A DNA stretch of 58,345 nucleotides from Folioceros fuciformis (taxonomy: Eukaryota; Anthocerotophyta; Anthocerotopsida; Anthocerotales): the NCBI GenBank assembly GCA_049999805.1, contig JBNGIO010005968.1, forward strand, positions 54,297 through 112,641. Direction: 5' to 3'. Below the pieces are notes generated by a model that worked only from the letters and a program-made list of their open reading frames with translations, made no database searches and was not told where the DNA came from. Positions within the stretch are counted from its first letter, which is position 1; the number at the start of each line of letters is the position of its first letter. The position numbers were made by a program, and so were the translations under genes. Shown here in pieces: positions 20,813 to 31,548 of the stretch.

Positions 20813-22624
20813 TCAAAGTTGGAGCAGGAAGGAGTGGTCCTGCTCCAGGCGGGCCATGGCTCCTGCAGGGAGCACTACGGCCACCTCCACGCTACCTTTG
20901 GGTAGTTTGGGGTTTGCGGGAAATATGGCATACGCTCCCTGCTCATCCATGTTGCCGGATCTGACCCTGAACGGACTTCCCCACCCGAAGTCACAGTCGT
21001 AGATGGGATGCTTAGATGAGTTCTGGATGGCTGTTGTGAGACACTGTCTGGTTGGGTCTAAGTCCACTGGTCGCAGGTTGCCATGCTGCTCCGAGTAGTG
21101 GACTAGAACCCGGATGTACTGCTCCGAGACAGACTTTCTCCTGGCCTGCATGTGAAACAAGCGGAACACTCAACTGTCATTGACCACACCAACAACTAGA
21201 GGTCTGGAGAAGAAGGCTGTAGGTAGTCTACGGAGCTGACTCCCGGTGCCGGTGGCAGCCACTCACCTTGTGGATCAGCTTGGCAGAGAAGTACAGAGGG
21301 CTCTCCACCAGCTCCTTGACCGTGGTCACCGCTGCTGTGCAGCAAACCGCGTTCCCGAAATAGGAGTCTGGCAGGAAAGGAAGCCTCCTTCTGCAGTCTG
21401 ACTCGATCACGAACTTGGTTTCCGAATGGCCGGGGGGATTGCGAGCCCTGGTGGTGCACCGCCAGAGGTGCGCTCCTAACACCTGCTTTTGTCAGACGAT
21501 AAGCAAACTTGAGAGTAATGGAGTTGGACCTGGTGCAGGTTTCACAGGATGGCAGCGAGAGAAGCGGTTCCGAATGGAGAGCGGCAGATTTAGTAAACCT
21601 ACCTCTAAGGATGTGAATTGTCCCCTTGTAGCCGGAGCTTTCTTCAGGGCCTCGCATTCCGGCCGCTTCAACTTGTTGGCAGCAGCCTCGGAGCCGGACT
21701 TGGAGGACTTGGCAAGGTTCTTCAGCTTCTGGATGGTGTCAGCGGGAAACACGAACATGCGATGCACTTGCCGCTCCTGGAGCAACAGCGGGGACGAAGG
21801 TGGGTAGTCCCTCACCTTACCCGGCTTGCCATTCCTCCTCATGTTGGCTTTCCACGGGTCAGCGAAAGTGTACAGGGTGGGATGGAATTCGGCCGAGTCT
21901 ATCTCGGTGCTGAGGTCGGTAACCTTGAGCAGGTACCGCCTGTGCTTGGGCAACGAAGACAGCCCCTGTTTCCGACATATTTCGGACCAGGCCCGCACGA
22001 AGTTCCAGAACGCTGTTGCATCCGACACTACCTGACTGTAAGCCAGCCCCAGGGCAATCCCTCCACACAAGAACCTGGTCACCTGAAGCCCACCATTCCA
22101 TCTCGTTTCAATCACCCACCCAGTTACTAACTCCCTGCATTTCACCCCACCGTGAAGAACCACAACAACACACAACGTACTTGCACGCAGAGCAGCGGAA
22201 AGTCCGAGCCTTGCATCGCACGGTCCCCCGCGGTGTGGAGCAGGTCGGAGAAGACGTCGGGATCGGGATCCAGCCCCGGCCCCAAATCCTCCAGAGCAAC
22301 AGTGGCCTCCGCGGTCACGAACTGCACGCCTGCGTCGTTGCACTCGAGGCTGGGGCGTTGCCCTTCTTCACGCTCCACCATCCGCCCGGCGTAGGGGTAG
22401 AAGAGCACCAGGGCCTCGGCCAGGCTCCCGCTAAGCCCGGCCACCAATTCGAAGAATCCCTCCCCGCCACCGCCTCCCGGCGGATAGAAGAGAATTCGCT
22501 TCATGTACGGCAAGTGCCACATGTGGATGTCGAAGCAGGTGAGGAAGAGATGGTGCGGCTGCGTCGGCTCCGCAGGAACCACGGTCTTCACATCCAGCAT
22601 CCGCACGCTCGCCGGGCCCCTCAT
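20813..22624 (-). CDS. BAHD acyltransferase with altered HxxxD motif
   Basis: Four exons, 22624-22181, 22082-21603, 21482-21267 and 21145-20813, join in phase to 490 residues. The N-terminus VRMLDVKTVVPAEPTQPHH, LVLFYPYAGRM, DCRRRLPFLPDSYFGNAV and the structural motif DFGWG (residues 432-436) place it in the BAHD family (hydroxycinnamoyl-CoA transferase-like), cytosolic enzymes that move acyl groups from CoA to alcohols or amines. The catalytic HxxxD motif reads QVVSD (codon CAG at 22034-22032), so the general-base His is Gln. Either the protein is not a normal acyltransferase or the assembly has one wrong base. The start at 22624 is the first ATG; the frame is open slightly further upstream. 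Confidence 0.9.
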
Positions 22625-22654
22625 CCTGCCGGGGCGGGGCGGATTCAGCACCAC

Positions 22655-23716
22655 CCAGCAGCGGCAGCAGGAGAATCCCTCATCGTCTTGCTCCCTGCAC
22701 CCGCCTGCCAGTCAGCGCTGTGCACCCCACCCCAGCACGGCCTCACACCATGGCCAGTGCGCGAGACGGGCAGGAAGAGCAAGCGCCCAGCAATTCCCAG
22801 CCCTGCAATGCGCCAGCTCCAGCCTCAGAGCATTCTCATCCAGCATCTCTCGCGCCACAACCGCATTCTTCACTCTCGTGCCGGGAGAGAAGAAGGCAAG
22901 GGATAATCCCTGCTGGACGTGAGCGTGCAGGCTGGCATCCCGTCCGGGTCAAGCTCCTGCTGCTGTCGACTACTCCGAAGACGTTGTCATCCAGAAGGCG
23001 CGGCCGTGGAACACAGGCGCAGCGAATCGAGTGAATCTTGGTTGATGGAAACGGCGCATCAATGCCGGTCCTGCGGAACTTCAATGCTGACTGCTGCGCA
23101 TTAAAGCCGCTCATCCGTCCAGGCAATTGAAGCCTGCTGGAGCTCGTTTTTTAACCGGACAAAGCCCGCAGCCAGCCGTGCTGCGCAGCTTGCCTTTCTG
23201 ACACCATTCACACTTCACAGCCAAACAAAGCTCGGCCAAGCTCCAAGGCCCGCCCGATTCGGGCCGGGGCTGGGGAGCGAGGCTATGGCACACGTTTTCG
23301 CACCCTTCGTCGTTATCTCCTGCTGCTGGGCCACGCTGGCTTGGAATCGGCGACAAGTTGTCGTGAGTAATTTTCTGTGACATTGGCCTACAAACGAGGT
23401 CCTCGGGCCTCGGCATGTGCTCTTAACAGTGCCAGGACCCAGGCCCATGGATCGCTTGCTGCCTAGACTTCCTTCGCGCAATCGAGACGTCTGCATTTCG
23501 ACGGGGAGAGGAGCCTCGGGGAGCGAGAGAGAGGAGAGCCAGCTAGCCAGCAAGGCTTCATTCATTGCACTACCACGGAATGATCGAGCCCCACCCTGCG
23601 ACATGCAAGGCTGTATGATTACCGGTGAAGACTTGGAGTTACAATACAATTGTTAGTCTCGGGATTCACGAACCCTAGCGAGGAACGTCAGATGCGAGGA
23701 TGTGGCTGCGCAGGCA
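22655..23716. other. 1.06 kb without recognised gene
   Basis: Upstream of the acyltransferase and downstream of the ketosphinganine reductase. Overlapping short open frames on both strands match nothing known. Confidence 0.5.
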
Positions 23717-24936
23717 TCATGCTGCCTCCTGCTTTCTGTGCCACTTGTCGATGATGTTGTACCAGTCCCTGAGGAAGGTCATGGCCACCAGGCGCATGAC
23801 GCCTCCCAACAACACTTCCAGACAACCCTGTGAGAGGGTGGTGTGTGGAGACAGCCCGGCGGTGGCCAGAGATAAAGCAAACCCGTCCAGGTTGCAGGAG
23901 ATGATGAATCTGCCGGCTTTCAAGCCACCGAGGATCCTTTTGGCAGCGACGTCCGGTTGCATGCATTGGGAAGACTGGGATATCAGCACTGTCACCTCCG
24001 GCTTGGTTTTGCTCTCTGCCGACAGGTCAGGTCAGGGTCAAGTCAGGTCAGGATGCAGGAAACCGGGGCCAAATGACAATCAAATCAGGTGGCATGAGAA
24101 CCTGCTATCGGACAACGCAATCATACCTTCTTCAAATCCGGGAGTGAGGGTGTCAGGCGGAAAGGCGAGAGAGACTCGGATATTATAAGGGTAGAGTTCC
24201 TGCTGAAGCACCTCCGCCAGGCCCCGTAGTCCGAACTTCGCAGCCGCGTAAGGAGCATAGCCATATACTCCGGTCTGCACTCTCGATTTGGGAACACCTC
24301 ACAAATCAACCACAGGCTGCGTGGCAGGTACTACGACAAGCAAGACCTGTACTGCAGAAACAAGCTTGGGGTCTCTGCAGCGACACACACCTGGCCAGCT
24401 TGAGACGAGATGATGCAGATACTGGAAGGATACTGCCTGCCCCTGTCCTTCCTGCCTTGCTTCATTCCTGGGATCGCCGCCTTGATGACATGAATATTGC
24501 CCTTGAGCACGGTGTCAACCTGATGGTTGATAACCTCCAACGACGACTCCTCAAACACGCCAGGGTTTGCCACCCCATGAGAACAAATCAAAACATCCAC
24601 ATTACCCGCCGCTGCCAACGCTTTGGCTGTACTGCCATAATCCTTGACATCCGCACTGAAGATGTGCACCCTATGGCCGGTGGCCTTCTCTATGGCCTCC
24701 CGAGCTTCCTCCAGCTTAGCCTCAGTGCGCGCCAGTAGAGAGACCTTGGCAGCTCCTTCGTTAACCACAAGATGCGCTAAAGCCAACCCGATGCCACTCG
24801 ACCCTCCAGTGATCAAAACATGCCTGCCCTTCACAGGGATGTGCACCGCAGCAGGCACCCGCAGCATCCACACAGCCCACACCAGCCCTGCAATCACCAA
24901 CCCCAGAGTGCACCCAAGCCATCCCACCCATTCCAT
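23717..24936 (-). CDS. TSC10: 3-ketodihydrosphingosine reductase (TSC10/KDSR type)
   Basis: Three exons, 24936-24391, 24274-24127 and 24015-23717, in phase; 330 residues, the family's usual length. An N-terminal membrane segment (LGLVIAGLVWAVWMLRV) is followed by a short-chain dehydrogenase fold: cofactor loop TGGSSGIG (residues 43-50), catalytic Ser in ISSQAGQ, and Tyr-Lys in YAAAK. The stretch GVYGYAPYAAAKFGLRGLAE and FPPDTLTPGFEE are typical of TSC10. The enzyme reduces 3-ketosphinganine to dihydrosphingosine with NADPH at the endoplasmic reticulum, the second step of sphingolipid synthesis. The C-terminal hydrophobic region (LEVLLGGVMRLVAMTFL) also fits the family. Confidence 0.93.
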
Positions 24937-25647
24937 CTCCCCCCAAGTTAACCCTAAACCTGCGCACTCGATCTACATCCAGCTTTGCAAGCTCGATCTA
25001 CGCATCATCTAGACATCAACCCTCCTTCACCAGCACCCCTCCGGAGCGGCGGCGACACCACATTCTAAATCTGCCACGCATTTGCTCTTCCCGGGCGCAG
25101 AATGCCCCAGCTAGCTAACCGGCCGTGGTCTGATACAAGAAATTCTCCTCCTGCTAATCAGCCAAATTAATGATTGGCTCTTTCTTCCTTGTTTGCGATT
25201 CGGCACTATTTGCATTTCCTCCGTACAGTAATTTCATCTTAGACGCCAAATGCGTGTGTGGTCGTTGCGTGAAGACGATAAGCTTGCTGTTTTCTCAGCC
25301 CTGGAGGGTTTCCTCGGCTTGTGGAAATAAGTTGATGTACGCGCCAATGCGGCAGGGTAGTGTGGTGCGCATCGCCACGTAGACGAGCGCAGGCCAGCCA
25401 CTTGTTCCGCATCTGGATTCTGAGGGCGAAGCCCTAAGCTCGTGTGTCGTGGAGGAGACGATACTAGAGACTTCGCTTCGCGTATCTTCCCGGTGTGTAT
25501 CTCTCGCCCGGTCTGCATCTCCAGAGCTGTGAGGGGCAGTAGTGTGATCGTAGCAGCTGGTCCTGGATTGACGCACAGCGGAGCGCGAGATTCATACCCC
25601 AGTTCCTGCAGGCACTCACCGTCGCATTGAGCACCGGGGGGGTGGAG
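24937..25647. other. Divergent upstream region of ketosphinganine reductase and FtsH
   Basis: About 710 bases between two start codons that point away from each other; it must hold both promoters. No gene seen. Confidence 0.5.
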
Positions 25648-27707
25648 ATGGCGGCTGTGGTGGGCACTTCGTCCATTCTCATCCCGTCGTCGGCCCGGGT
25701 GGTGGCGCATGCGGAGCAAAGGCTGGGTGTGCAGGTTTCGGTAGGCGCTCACCGCCCTGCGACATGCGGGGGGGAGGCAGAGCAGCAGGTGCTCCAGGGA
25801 GGAGCTTCCGTTNNNNNNNNNNNNNNNNNNNNNNNNNNNNNNNNNNNNNNNNNNNNNNNNNNNNNNNNNNNNNNNNNNNNNNNNNNNNNNNNNNNNNNNN
25901 NNNNNNNNNNNNGTCCTATTCCCGGTTCTTGGAGTACCTGGACATGGACAGGGTGAAGAAAGTGGACCTGTACGAGAACGGCACGATTGCGATCGTGGAG
26001 GCGGTGTCCCCTGAACTGGGAAACCGGGTGCAGAGGGTGCGGGTGCAGCTCCCGGGGCTGAGCCAGGAGCTGCTCTCCAAGTTCCGGGAGAAGAACATCG
26101 ACTTCGCGGCGCACAACCCTCAGGAGGACTCGGGGGCGGTGCTGCTCAACCTGATTGGGAACCTGGCGTTCCCTTTGTTGTTGGTCGGCGGGCTCTTTTT
26201 CCTCTCTCGCCGCTCGCAGGGCGGGATGGGCGGACCGGGAGGCCCTGGGAACCCGTTGGCTTTCGGGAAAAGCAAGGCCAAGTTCCAGATGGAGCCCAAC
26301 ACGGGGGTTACCTTTGAGGATGTGGCGGGCGTGGACGAGGCCAAACAGGACTTCATGGAGGTTGTGGAGTTCCTGAAGCGGCCCGAGAGGTTCACGGCCG
26401 TGGGCGCCAGGATCCCGAAGGGAGTGCTGTTGGTGGGTCCGCCCGGGACTGGGAAGACGCTGCTGGCGAAGGCCATTGCCGGGGAGGCCGGAGTCCCATT
26501 TTTCTCCATCTCTGGATCGGAGTTTGTGGAGATGTTTGTGGGAGTGGGTGCGTCCCGGGTGCGGGATTTGTTCAAGAAGGCCAAGGAGAATGCGCCCTGC
26601 ATCGTGTTTGTGGATGAGATTGATGCGGTTGGAAGGCAGCGGGGGACTGGTATTGGGGGTGGGAATGATGAGCGGGAGCAGACTCTGAACCAGCTGCTCA
26701 CGGAGATGGATGGGTTTGAGGGCAACACTGGGATCATCGTGATTGCGGCCACCAACAGAGCTGACATTCTGGACGCTGCTCTACTCCGGCCTGGGCGGTT
26801 CGACCGGCAGGTGACTGTGGACGTGCCGGATGTGAGGGGGAGGACGGAGATCCTCAAGGTGCATGCCAGCAATAAGAAGTTTGAGGACGACGTCTCGTTG
26901 GACATCATTGCCATGAGGACGCCGGGGTTCAGTGGAGCTGATCTGGCCAATCTGTTGAATGAGGCTGCCATTCTGACTGGGCGGAGGGGGAAGTCTGCCA
27001 TTTCCGCCAAGGAGATTGATGACTCTATTGATAGGATCGTGGCCGGGATGGAAGGGACTGTCATGACGGACGGCAAAAGCAAGAGCCTGGTGGCGTACCA
27101 TGAAGTGGGGCATGCTGTGTGCGGGACTCTGACTCCTGGGCATGATGCCGTGCAAAAGGTGACCCTCATTCCCCGCGGGCAGGCCAGGGGATTGACCTGG
27201 TTCATCCCAGGGGAGGACCCCACGCTCATCTCCAAGCAGCAGATTTTTGCCAGGATAGTGGGCGCTTTGGGAGGGAGGGCTGCTGAAGAGATCGTGTTCG
27301 GGGATGCCGAGGTCACCACCGGCGCATCCAGTGACTTGCAGCAGGTCACATCCATGGCCAAGCAGATGGTGACGGTGTTCGGGATGTCTGACATCGGGCC
27401 CTGGGCTTTGATGGACCCTTCTGTGCAAGGCGGTGACATGATCATGCGGATGATGGCCAGGAACTCCATGTCGGAGAAGCTGGCAGAGGATATCGACCAG
27501 GCAGTCAAGTCCATCTCCGACAAGGCGTACCAGGTCGCCTTGTCCCATATCCGAAACAACCGCCCAGCCATTGACAAGATCGTGGAGGTGCTCCTCGAGA
27601 AGGAGACCATTGCGGGAGATGAGTTCAGAGCAATTCTGTCGGAGTACACCGAGATCCCCAGCCAAAACCGGGTGAGTCCCCGAGTTCCAGCCCCCGTCGG
27701 TGTGTGA
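25648..27707 (+). CDS. FTSH: Thylakoid FtsH zinc metalloprotease (FtsH2/FtsH8 type), interrupted by assembly gap
   Basis: The ATG at 25648 opens a Ser/Val-rich plastid transit-like region; the N run at 25813-25912 then hides the end of the transit peptide. After the gap one exon runs to the stop at 27705. It reads [20 protein letters not shown], a membrane helix ([18 protein letters not shown]), AAA+ domain with Walker A GPPGTGKT (near 26440), Walker [10 protein letters not shown], second region of homology ATNRADILD...RPGRFDRQ, and the M41 zinc site HEVGH (near 27105). [20 protein letters not shown] marks the type B (VAR2/FtsH2-FtsH8) subunit, which degrades damaged photosystem II D1 protein in thylakoids. 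The frame across the gap cannot be trusted because gap length is nominal. Confidence 0.93.
25813..25912. other. Assembly gap inside FtsH
   Basis: 100 N, a nominal length. It hides the junction between transit peptide and mature FtsH. Confidence 0.99.
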
Positions 27708-28719
27708 AGCATGCCAGGGAGGCCTTGTAAGGTTGTTGTACATTAGAGGGGGCAGTTAGATGTTGGTGTGTAAGAGCGTTGTACATGTGAGTGCATTCAT
27801 ATCTTAATTCCTGGTAGCGTTTATGGGCTCATCCCCGTGAAGTCTGATCCTTGTCCACATGTAAGCAAATCACAATCTGGATACCAGTGGTGGAGGCGGT
27901 GTAATCCCACACTGCCTTGTGCCCTGGCACGTAGAACCACTGGTCTCTTTTTGTAAGCCTTGTGCCCTTCCACTTAGATACGCCTTTCTCGGATTGTAAC
28001 GGCCTTGCGGTCTGGGCACGTTGGCACTCCGTTCTCGCCTTGCGAGCGCCCTGTGAGAGGACAATGCCCGACAGGTGGACGGGCTGTATGAAAGCGCGTA
28101 GCTCCCGTGAAGACAGTGCAGACCGAAGGTGAAGGAAACCAGCTGCATACGCCGAACATGGTGGCCGTTCGGGAACAACCTGACGAAATCGTTCCTCACC
28201 TTGCATCACTGCGCCTTTGAAGGGTCTTATCTCAGAGCAATTGCAAGCAAACGCACGCCTCCTCTCCGGAGATTCCTGCCTATAGCCCCCATAGTCCAAT
28301 CTCTCCACCGATTTCTAGCTCCTGTCATCTCGGAGTTCTATGGCCCCGAATCCAGTCTAATCTCTCCACAGATTTCTAGCTCTTGTCACTCAGAGTTCTA
28401 TCACGCTACACCTAGTTATTTACCCAATATGGATCGGCTCCCTTCTCTATTACCAGAGCCGTCGATCGAGGGGGTTTGAGTGCTCGATTCAGCGGAAGGT
28501 ACGAAGGCCGGGCGCTCCCTTGGGCTTCTTCGTGATGACTGACTGTAAGACCCTTTCCATTACTGCCTCGTCGGGGTTTTAATTGCTTATATCCCTTTGT
28601 GGCGGACCATACTCACAACTTGTTCACCGAGTGGTATTGGTACGAAGGTGAAGTTTTCTAGGCCTTGTGATAGATTGTCTCCTCTCGTCTTCTCGGGTAC
28701 AAAATCACTTCCTCACAAG
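27708..28719. other. Intergenic; short 61-base tandem duplication
   Basis: The first 300 bases are probably the FtsH 3' untranslated region. Around 28293-28401 a segment (AATCTCTCCAC...GATTTCTAGCTC...GAGTTCTAT) occurs twice at a spacing of 61 bases with a few differences. No gene seen. Confidence 0.5.
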
Positions 28720-30013
28720 GCTTTCAAGTTTGTCTAAGGTTTTGTGGATGTGGTCCTTTAGGAGGACCTTGCGAATTTAGGAGGTGCCTTTGGAAATTCT
28801 TTCCTTCGTCCAGGGTTACTTCTTCGAATGGTACAAATCTTTGACATTTGTAGCAAGCTTGAGGAGCTGTACTTTTGAGTGTGACACGGGGGACCTTGCT
28901 AGGCGACAAGCATCTATTCCTATCTTGTTTGGTGGCATTGGTTTGTTGGCAACGGAGTTTTTGGCAACTGAGTTTTTGGCACTAGGACATTCTATTCCTA
29001 TCTTGTTTGGTGACATTGGTTTGTTGGCAAAGAAGTTTTTGGCACCACGACATTTCTCGGGATTTGTTTCCTTTTCAGCTCTTATATTGGCTTCCCGTTT
29101 ACTCATTCGTATGCTTGCATTTTGGAATCTTTTGTCTTGGTATAAGGAGGATGCCCTCCCTTTGTAGGTGTCCCTAAGATCAACTAGGGAGACTCTTTCT
29201 TCTACAACTAGGACTATTATGCTTCAATTTTCATCTCTTCTTGCAGTGGGAATTCGGGGGCTCCAAGCTTCTCTTTTTGAGAAGGAATACAAGCAGATGT
29301 AGTTTAATATTTTTCGGGATTCCTCTATTCCAGGCTTGTTTGGGCATGACTTCGTTCGTGCTCAGGAAAGGGCGCAGACTTTTTGGCTCGACCAAGCATG
29401 TAGGCTTTTTGAATTGCACCAACCACTTTCTCTATTACGTGAGGTTTCACCTTGGTTTGGTCCAACCTTTGGCTTACTCTCTATTCTCTTGTAATTGTGG
29501 GGCACCTGTAGACAACTCTAGTACTCATCTTGCCTGTTGTTTGGGTGGGGGTCAATGGATTGTTACACACAATGCCGTGCGCGAGATATTATGTTTTTGT
29601 TGGCCAAGGAGACTGGATTCTTGCCCTTTCAAAGTGCTCGTACACTCTACTTAACGGCGTTTCTCTTTGGGCTGACTTTTTTCTTATCCAGGGAGATCAA
29701 CAAGTTCTTATTGCTAACGTGGTTGTAAATGACTCCACATGGATCACAGTCTGCAAGCATTTTATCCTCAACTCTTCCGGTTGGGTGGTAGAAAGGAGTG
29801 CATCGGCCAAGATTTACAAGTACACCTCTCTACAGGCTGGACACACCTTTATCCTCCTTGCCATTAAAACCCATAGGGCCATGTTCAAGGAATTTTCCAA
29901 GTTTTTGAAGTCTTGCGCCAAGGCAGAACAATGGGCTTGGTCCTCCTCTTTCATACATTGTAGCAATTTTTTGGCAATGGGTTTCGAGTGCTTTAGAATG
30001 TGCATTGGCTAAT
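28720..30013 (+). mobile_element. Decayed non-LTR (LINE-type) retrotransposon, C-terminal part
   Basis: Several plus-strand frames carry pieces of the C-terminal region of LINE-type reverse transcriptases. The first part repeats IPILFG(G/D)IGLL, like the GGxGL segment that follows the polymerase core. Then come a CNCGAPVD...H..CC zinc-knuckle-like stretch with GGGQWIVTHNAVREI (29480-29580), LLAKETGFLPFQ, QGDQQVLIANVVVNDSTW and KTHRAMFKEFSKFLKSCA. The order matches intact elements, but the frame changes at least twice, at about 29570 and 29700, so no protein can be made. Part of the IPILFGGIG segment is duplicated in tandem (about 28915-29060). The polymerase core itself is not present in the window. 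Confidence 0.6.
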
Positions 30014-30083
30014 GCTTTATAAAGGATGATCACGTTGGCAGGAGAGGCGATGTCAATAACCTGGTGGTAGGTAGACCCTTTCT

Positions 30084-30296
30084 TCTCCCAGACCATGATG
30101 TTTTTAGTAGCCTAATCCTCCCAAACCATGATGTTTTTAGTAGCCTAATCCTCCCAAACCATGATGCTTTTAGTAGCCGGACGACCATGATGTTTTTAGT
30201 AGCCTAATCCTCCCAAACCATGATGTTTTNNNNNNNNNNGACCATGATGTTTTTAGTAGCCTAATCCTCCCAAACCATGATGTTTTTAGTAGTCAT
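30084..30296. repeat. 32-base tandem repeat with 10-N gap
   Basis: A unit of 32 bases containing CCATGATGTTTTTAGTAG followed by CCTAATCCTCCC recurs six or seven times between about 30084 and 30296, with minor variants (one truncated copy near 30180). The gap at 30230-30239 lies inside the array, so true copy number is unknown. Confidence 0.85.
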
Positions 30297-30662
30297 TAGG
30301 CTTCAGGGATTAGCTTTAATATTTCTATAATGGTTTATCTCCCTCCTTATGAGTAGATAAGATTTTTCATCTTGTTTTCTCACATAAATCAATCGTCGAA
30401 TCTGAGTTATACCATCCTTTTGATTAACTTCTTTACTTTTTACTTTTACTGGATTCATTCCCTAACCAGTAGAAAATAGCATCCCTTTTATTCATTAAGT
30501 ATGGAGGCCTTTCGTTTCGGTGTGAAGCATACACTAGTGACTTCCAGCGATTGCAAACCGGCTTTGGAAGCAAATCGATCCTCCAATTGGGATGTCATAA
30601 TGGTGAAAATTACGGTGTATGTGTGTATATGTGTATGTAATTAGGTTTGATTAGCCAGACGG
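30297..30662. other. AT-rich intergenic DNA upstream of TAF13
   Basis: No gene seen; must contain the TAF13 promoter. Confidence 0.5.
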
Positions 30663-31082
30663 ATGATGGAGCGCGAGAACAAGGGGAAGGCGGCCATGGC
30701 GGGCTCCGGCGGACAGAATGTGCCGGTGGCGGCGGCCGTGCCGACTAAGGTTGGGGAGACGTCGCTGAAACGGAAGCGCGGCCTCCTTTCCAAGGAACTT
30801 CGCCTCATGATGTACGGTTATGGAGACGACTCGGATCCTATTCCAGAGACTGTAGCGCTGGTGGAGGACATTGTTGTGGACTACATCACTGATATGATGC
30901 ACAAGTCCATGGACGTGGCTGCACGTAGAGGGAAGCTCACCACAGAGGATTTGATGTTTCTGGTGCGGAAGGATGCTCCCAAGTTTGCCAGAGTGAAAGA
31001 GCTGTTGGCTATGAACGAGGAGTTGAAGCGTGCCAGGAAGGCGTTCGAGGTGGACGAGGAGAAATTAGCCAACGATTCTTAA
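30663..31082 (+). CDS. TAF13: TFIID subunit 13 (TAF13)
   Basis: Intronless, 139 residues. After a low-complexity N-terminus the histone-fold domain runs from about residue 38 to 110: LLSKELRLMMYGYGDDSDPI, ETVALVEDIVVDYITDMMH and the signature GKLTTEDLMFLVRKD. TAF13 pairs with TAF11 through this fold inside the general transcription factor TFIID in the nucleus. Two ATGs stand side by side at 30663 and 30666; either could start the protein. The ordinary plant gene length (about 120-140 residues) is matched. Confidence 0.95.
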   Translation: MMERENKGKAAMAGSGGQNVPVAAAVPTKVGETSLKRKRGLLSKELRLMMYGYGDDSDPIPETVALVEDIVVDYITDMMHKSMDVAARRGKLTTEDLMFLVRKDAPKFARVKELLAMNEELKRARKAFEVDEEKLANDS

Positions 31083-31548
31083 CGACTGCTCGGGTGGGTG
31101 ACGAGATAGGGTCGGGGTTTGGTTTTGATGACACAATTTGGTGGCCGGTCCTGTAGACGGAAGGAATCTGCTTACTTGGACCATCTGGCTGACTAACATG
31201 GTGTGCCGGCACACAGGAACTTGCGCGCTCACGTGTCGGACTGCAATTTTGAGAGTTGATGTTTTCGTCTCAAACTGTCTGCGTGCTTTTTTGCGTGTAC
31301 TGTATACTCTAGCTTGCGAACGACTCCCAGCTCCTTGTTCTTGATTCCGCACCCTCATGTATGACTCGCTGTCACGGAGCTTGTTCCTGGGCAAGTACCC
31401 TGCAGTACACGCCTGTGTCGGAAGGGAGGTTACATGAAGCGTCCACATTTTTCATCTCCTGGGCCTCACTGGACCTACAAAAGAGATCGAGGTGCCTGGC
31501 TTTGTGCCTGTCGACAGCACAAGATGAACACAAGTCAGGTTCGGTCAT
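31083..31548. other. Convergent 3' ends of TAF13 and the cysteine-rich gene
   Basis: About 466 bases between two stop codons on opposite strands; probably 3' untranslated sequence of both. No gene seen. Confidence 0.55.

Noticed and set aside
22016-22906. 296-residue plus-strand frame opposite the BAHD gene
   Set aside because: Antisense to verified BAHD exons; low-complexity His/Pro/Arg-rich peptide.
26120-27712. 530-residue open frame on the minus strand opposite FtsH
   Set aside because: Shadow of a GC-rich, strongly conserved FtsH exon; the peptide has no recognisable domain and FtsH motifs are certain on the plus strand.
30084-30296. CRISPR-like array
   Set aside because: Units are contiguous with no unique spacers, in a plant genome; a simple tandem repeat.
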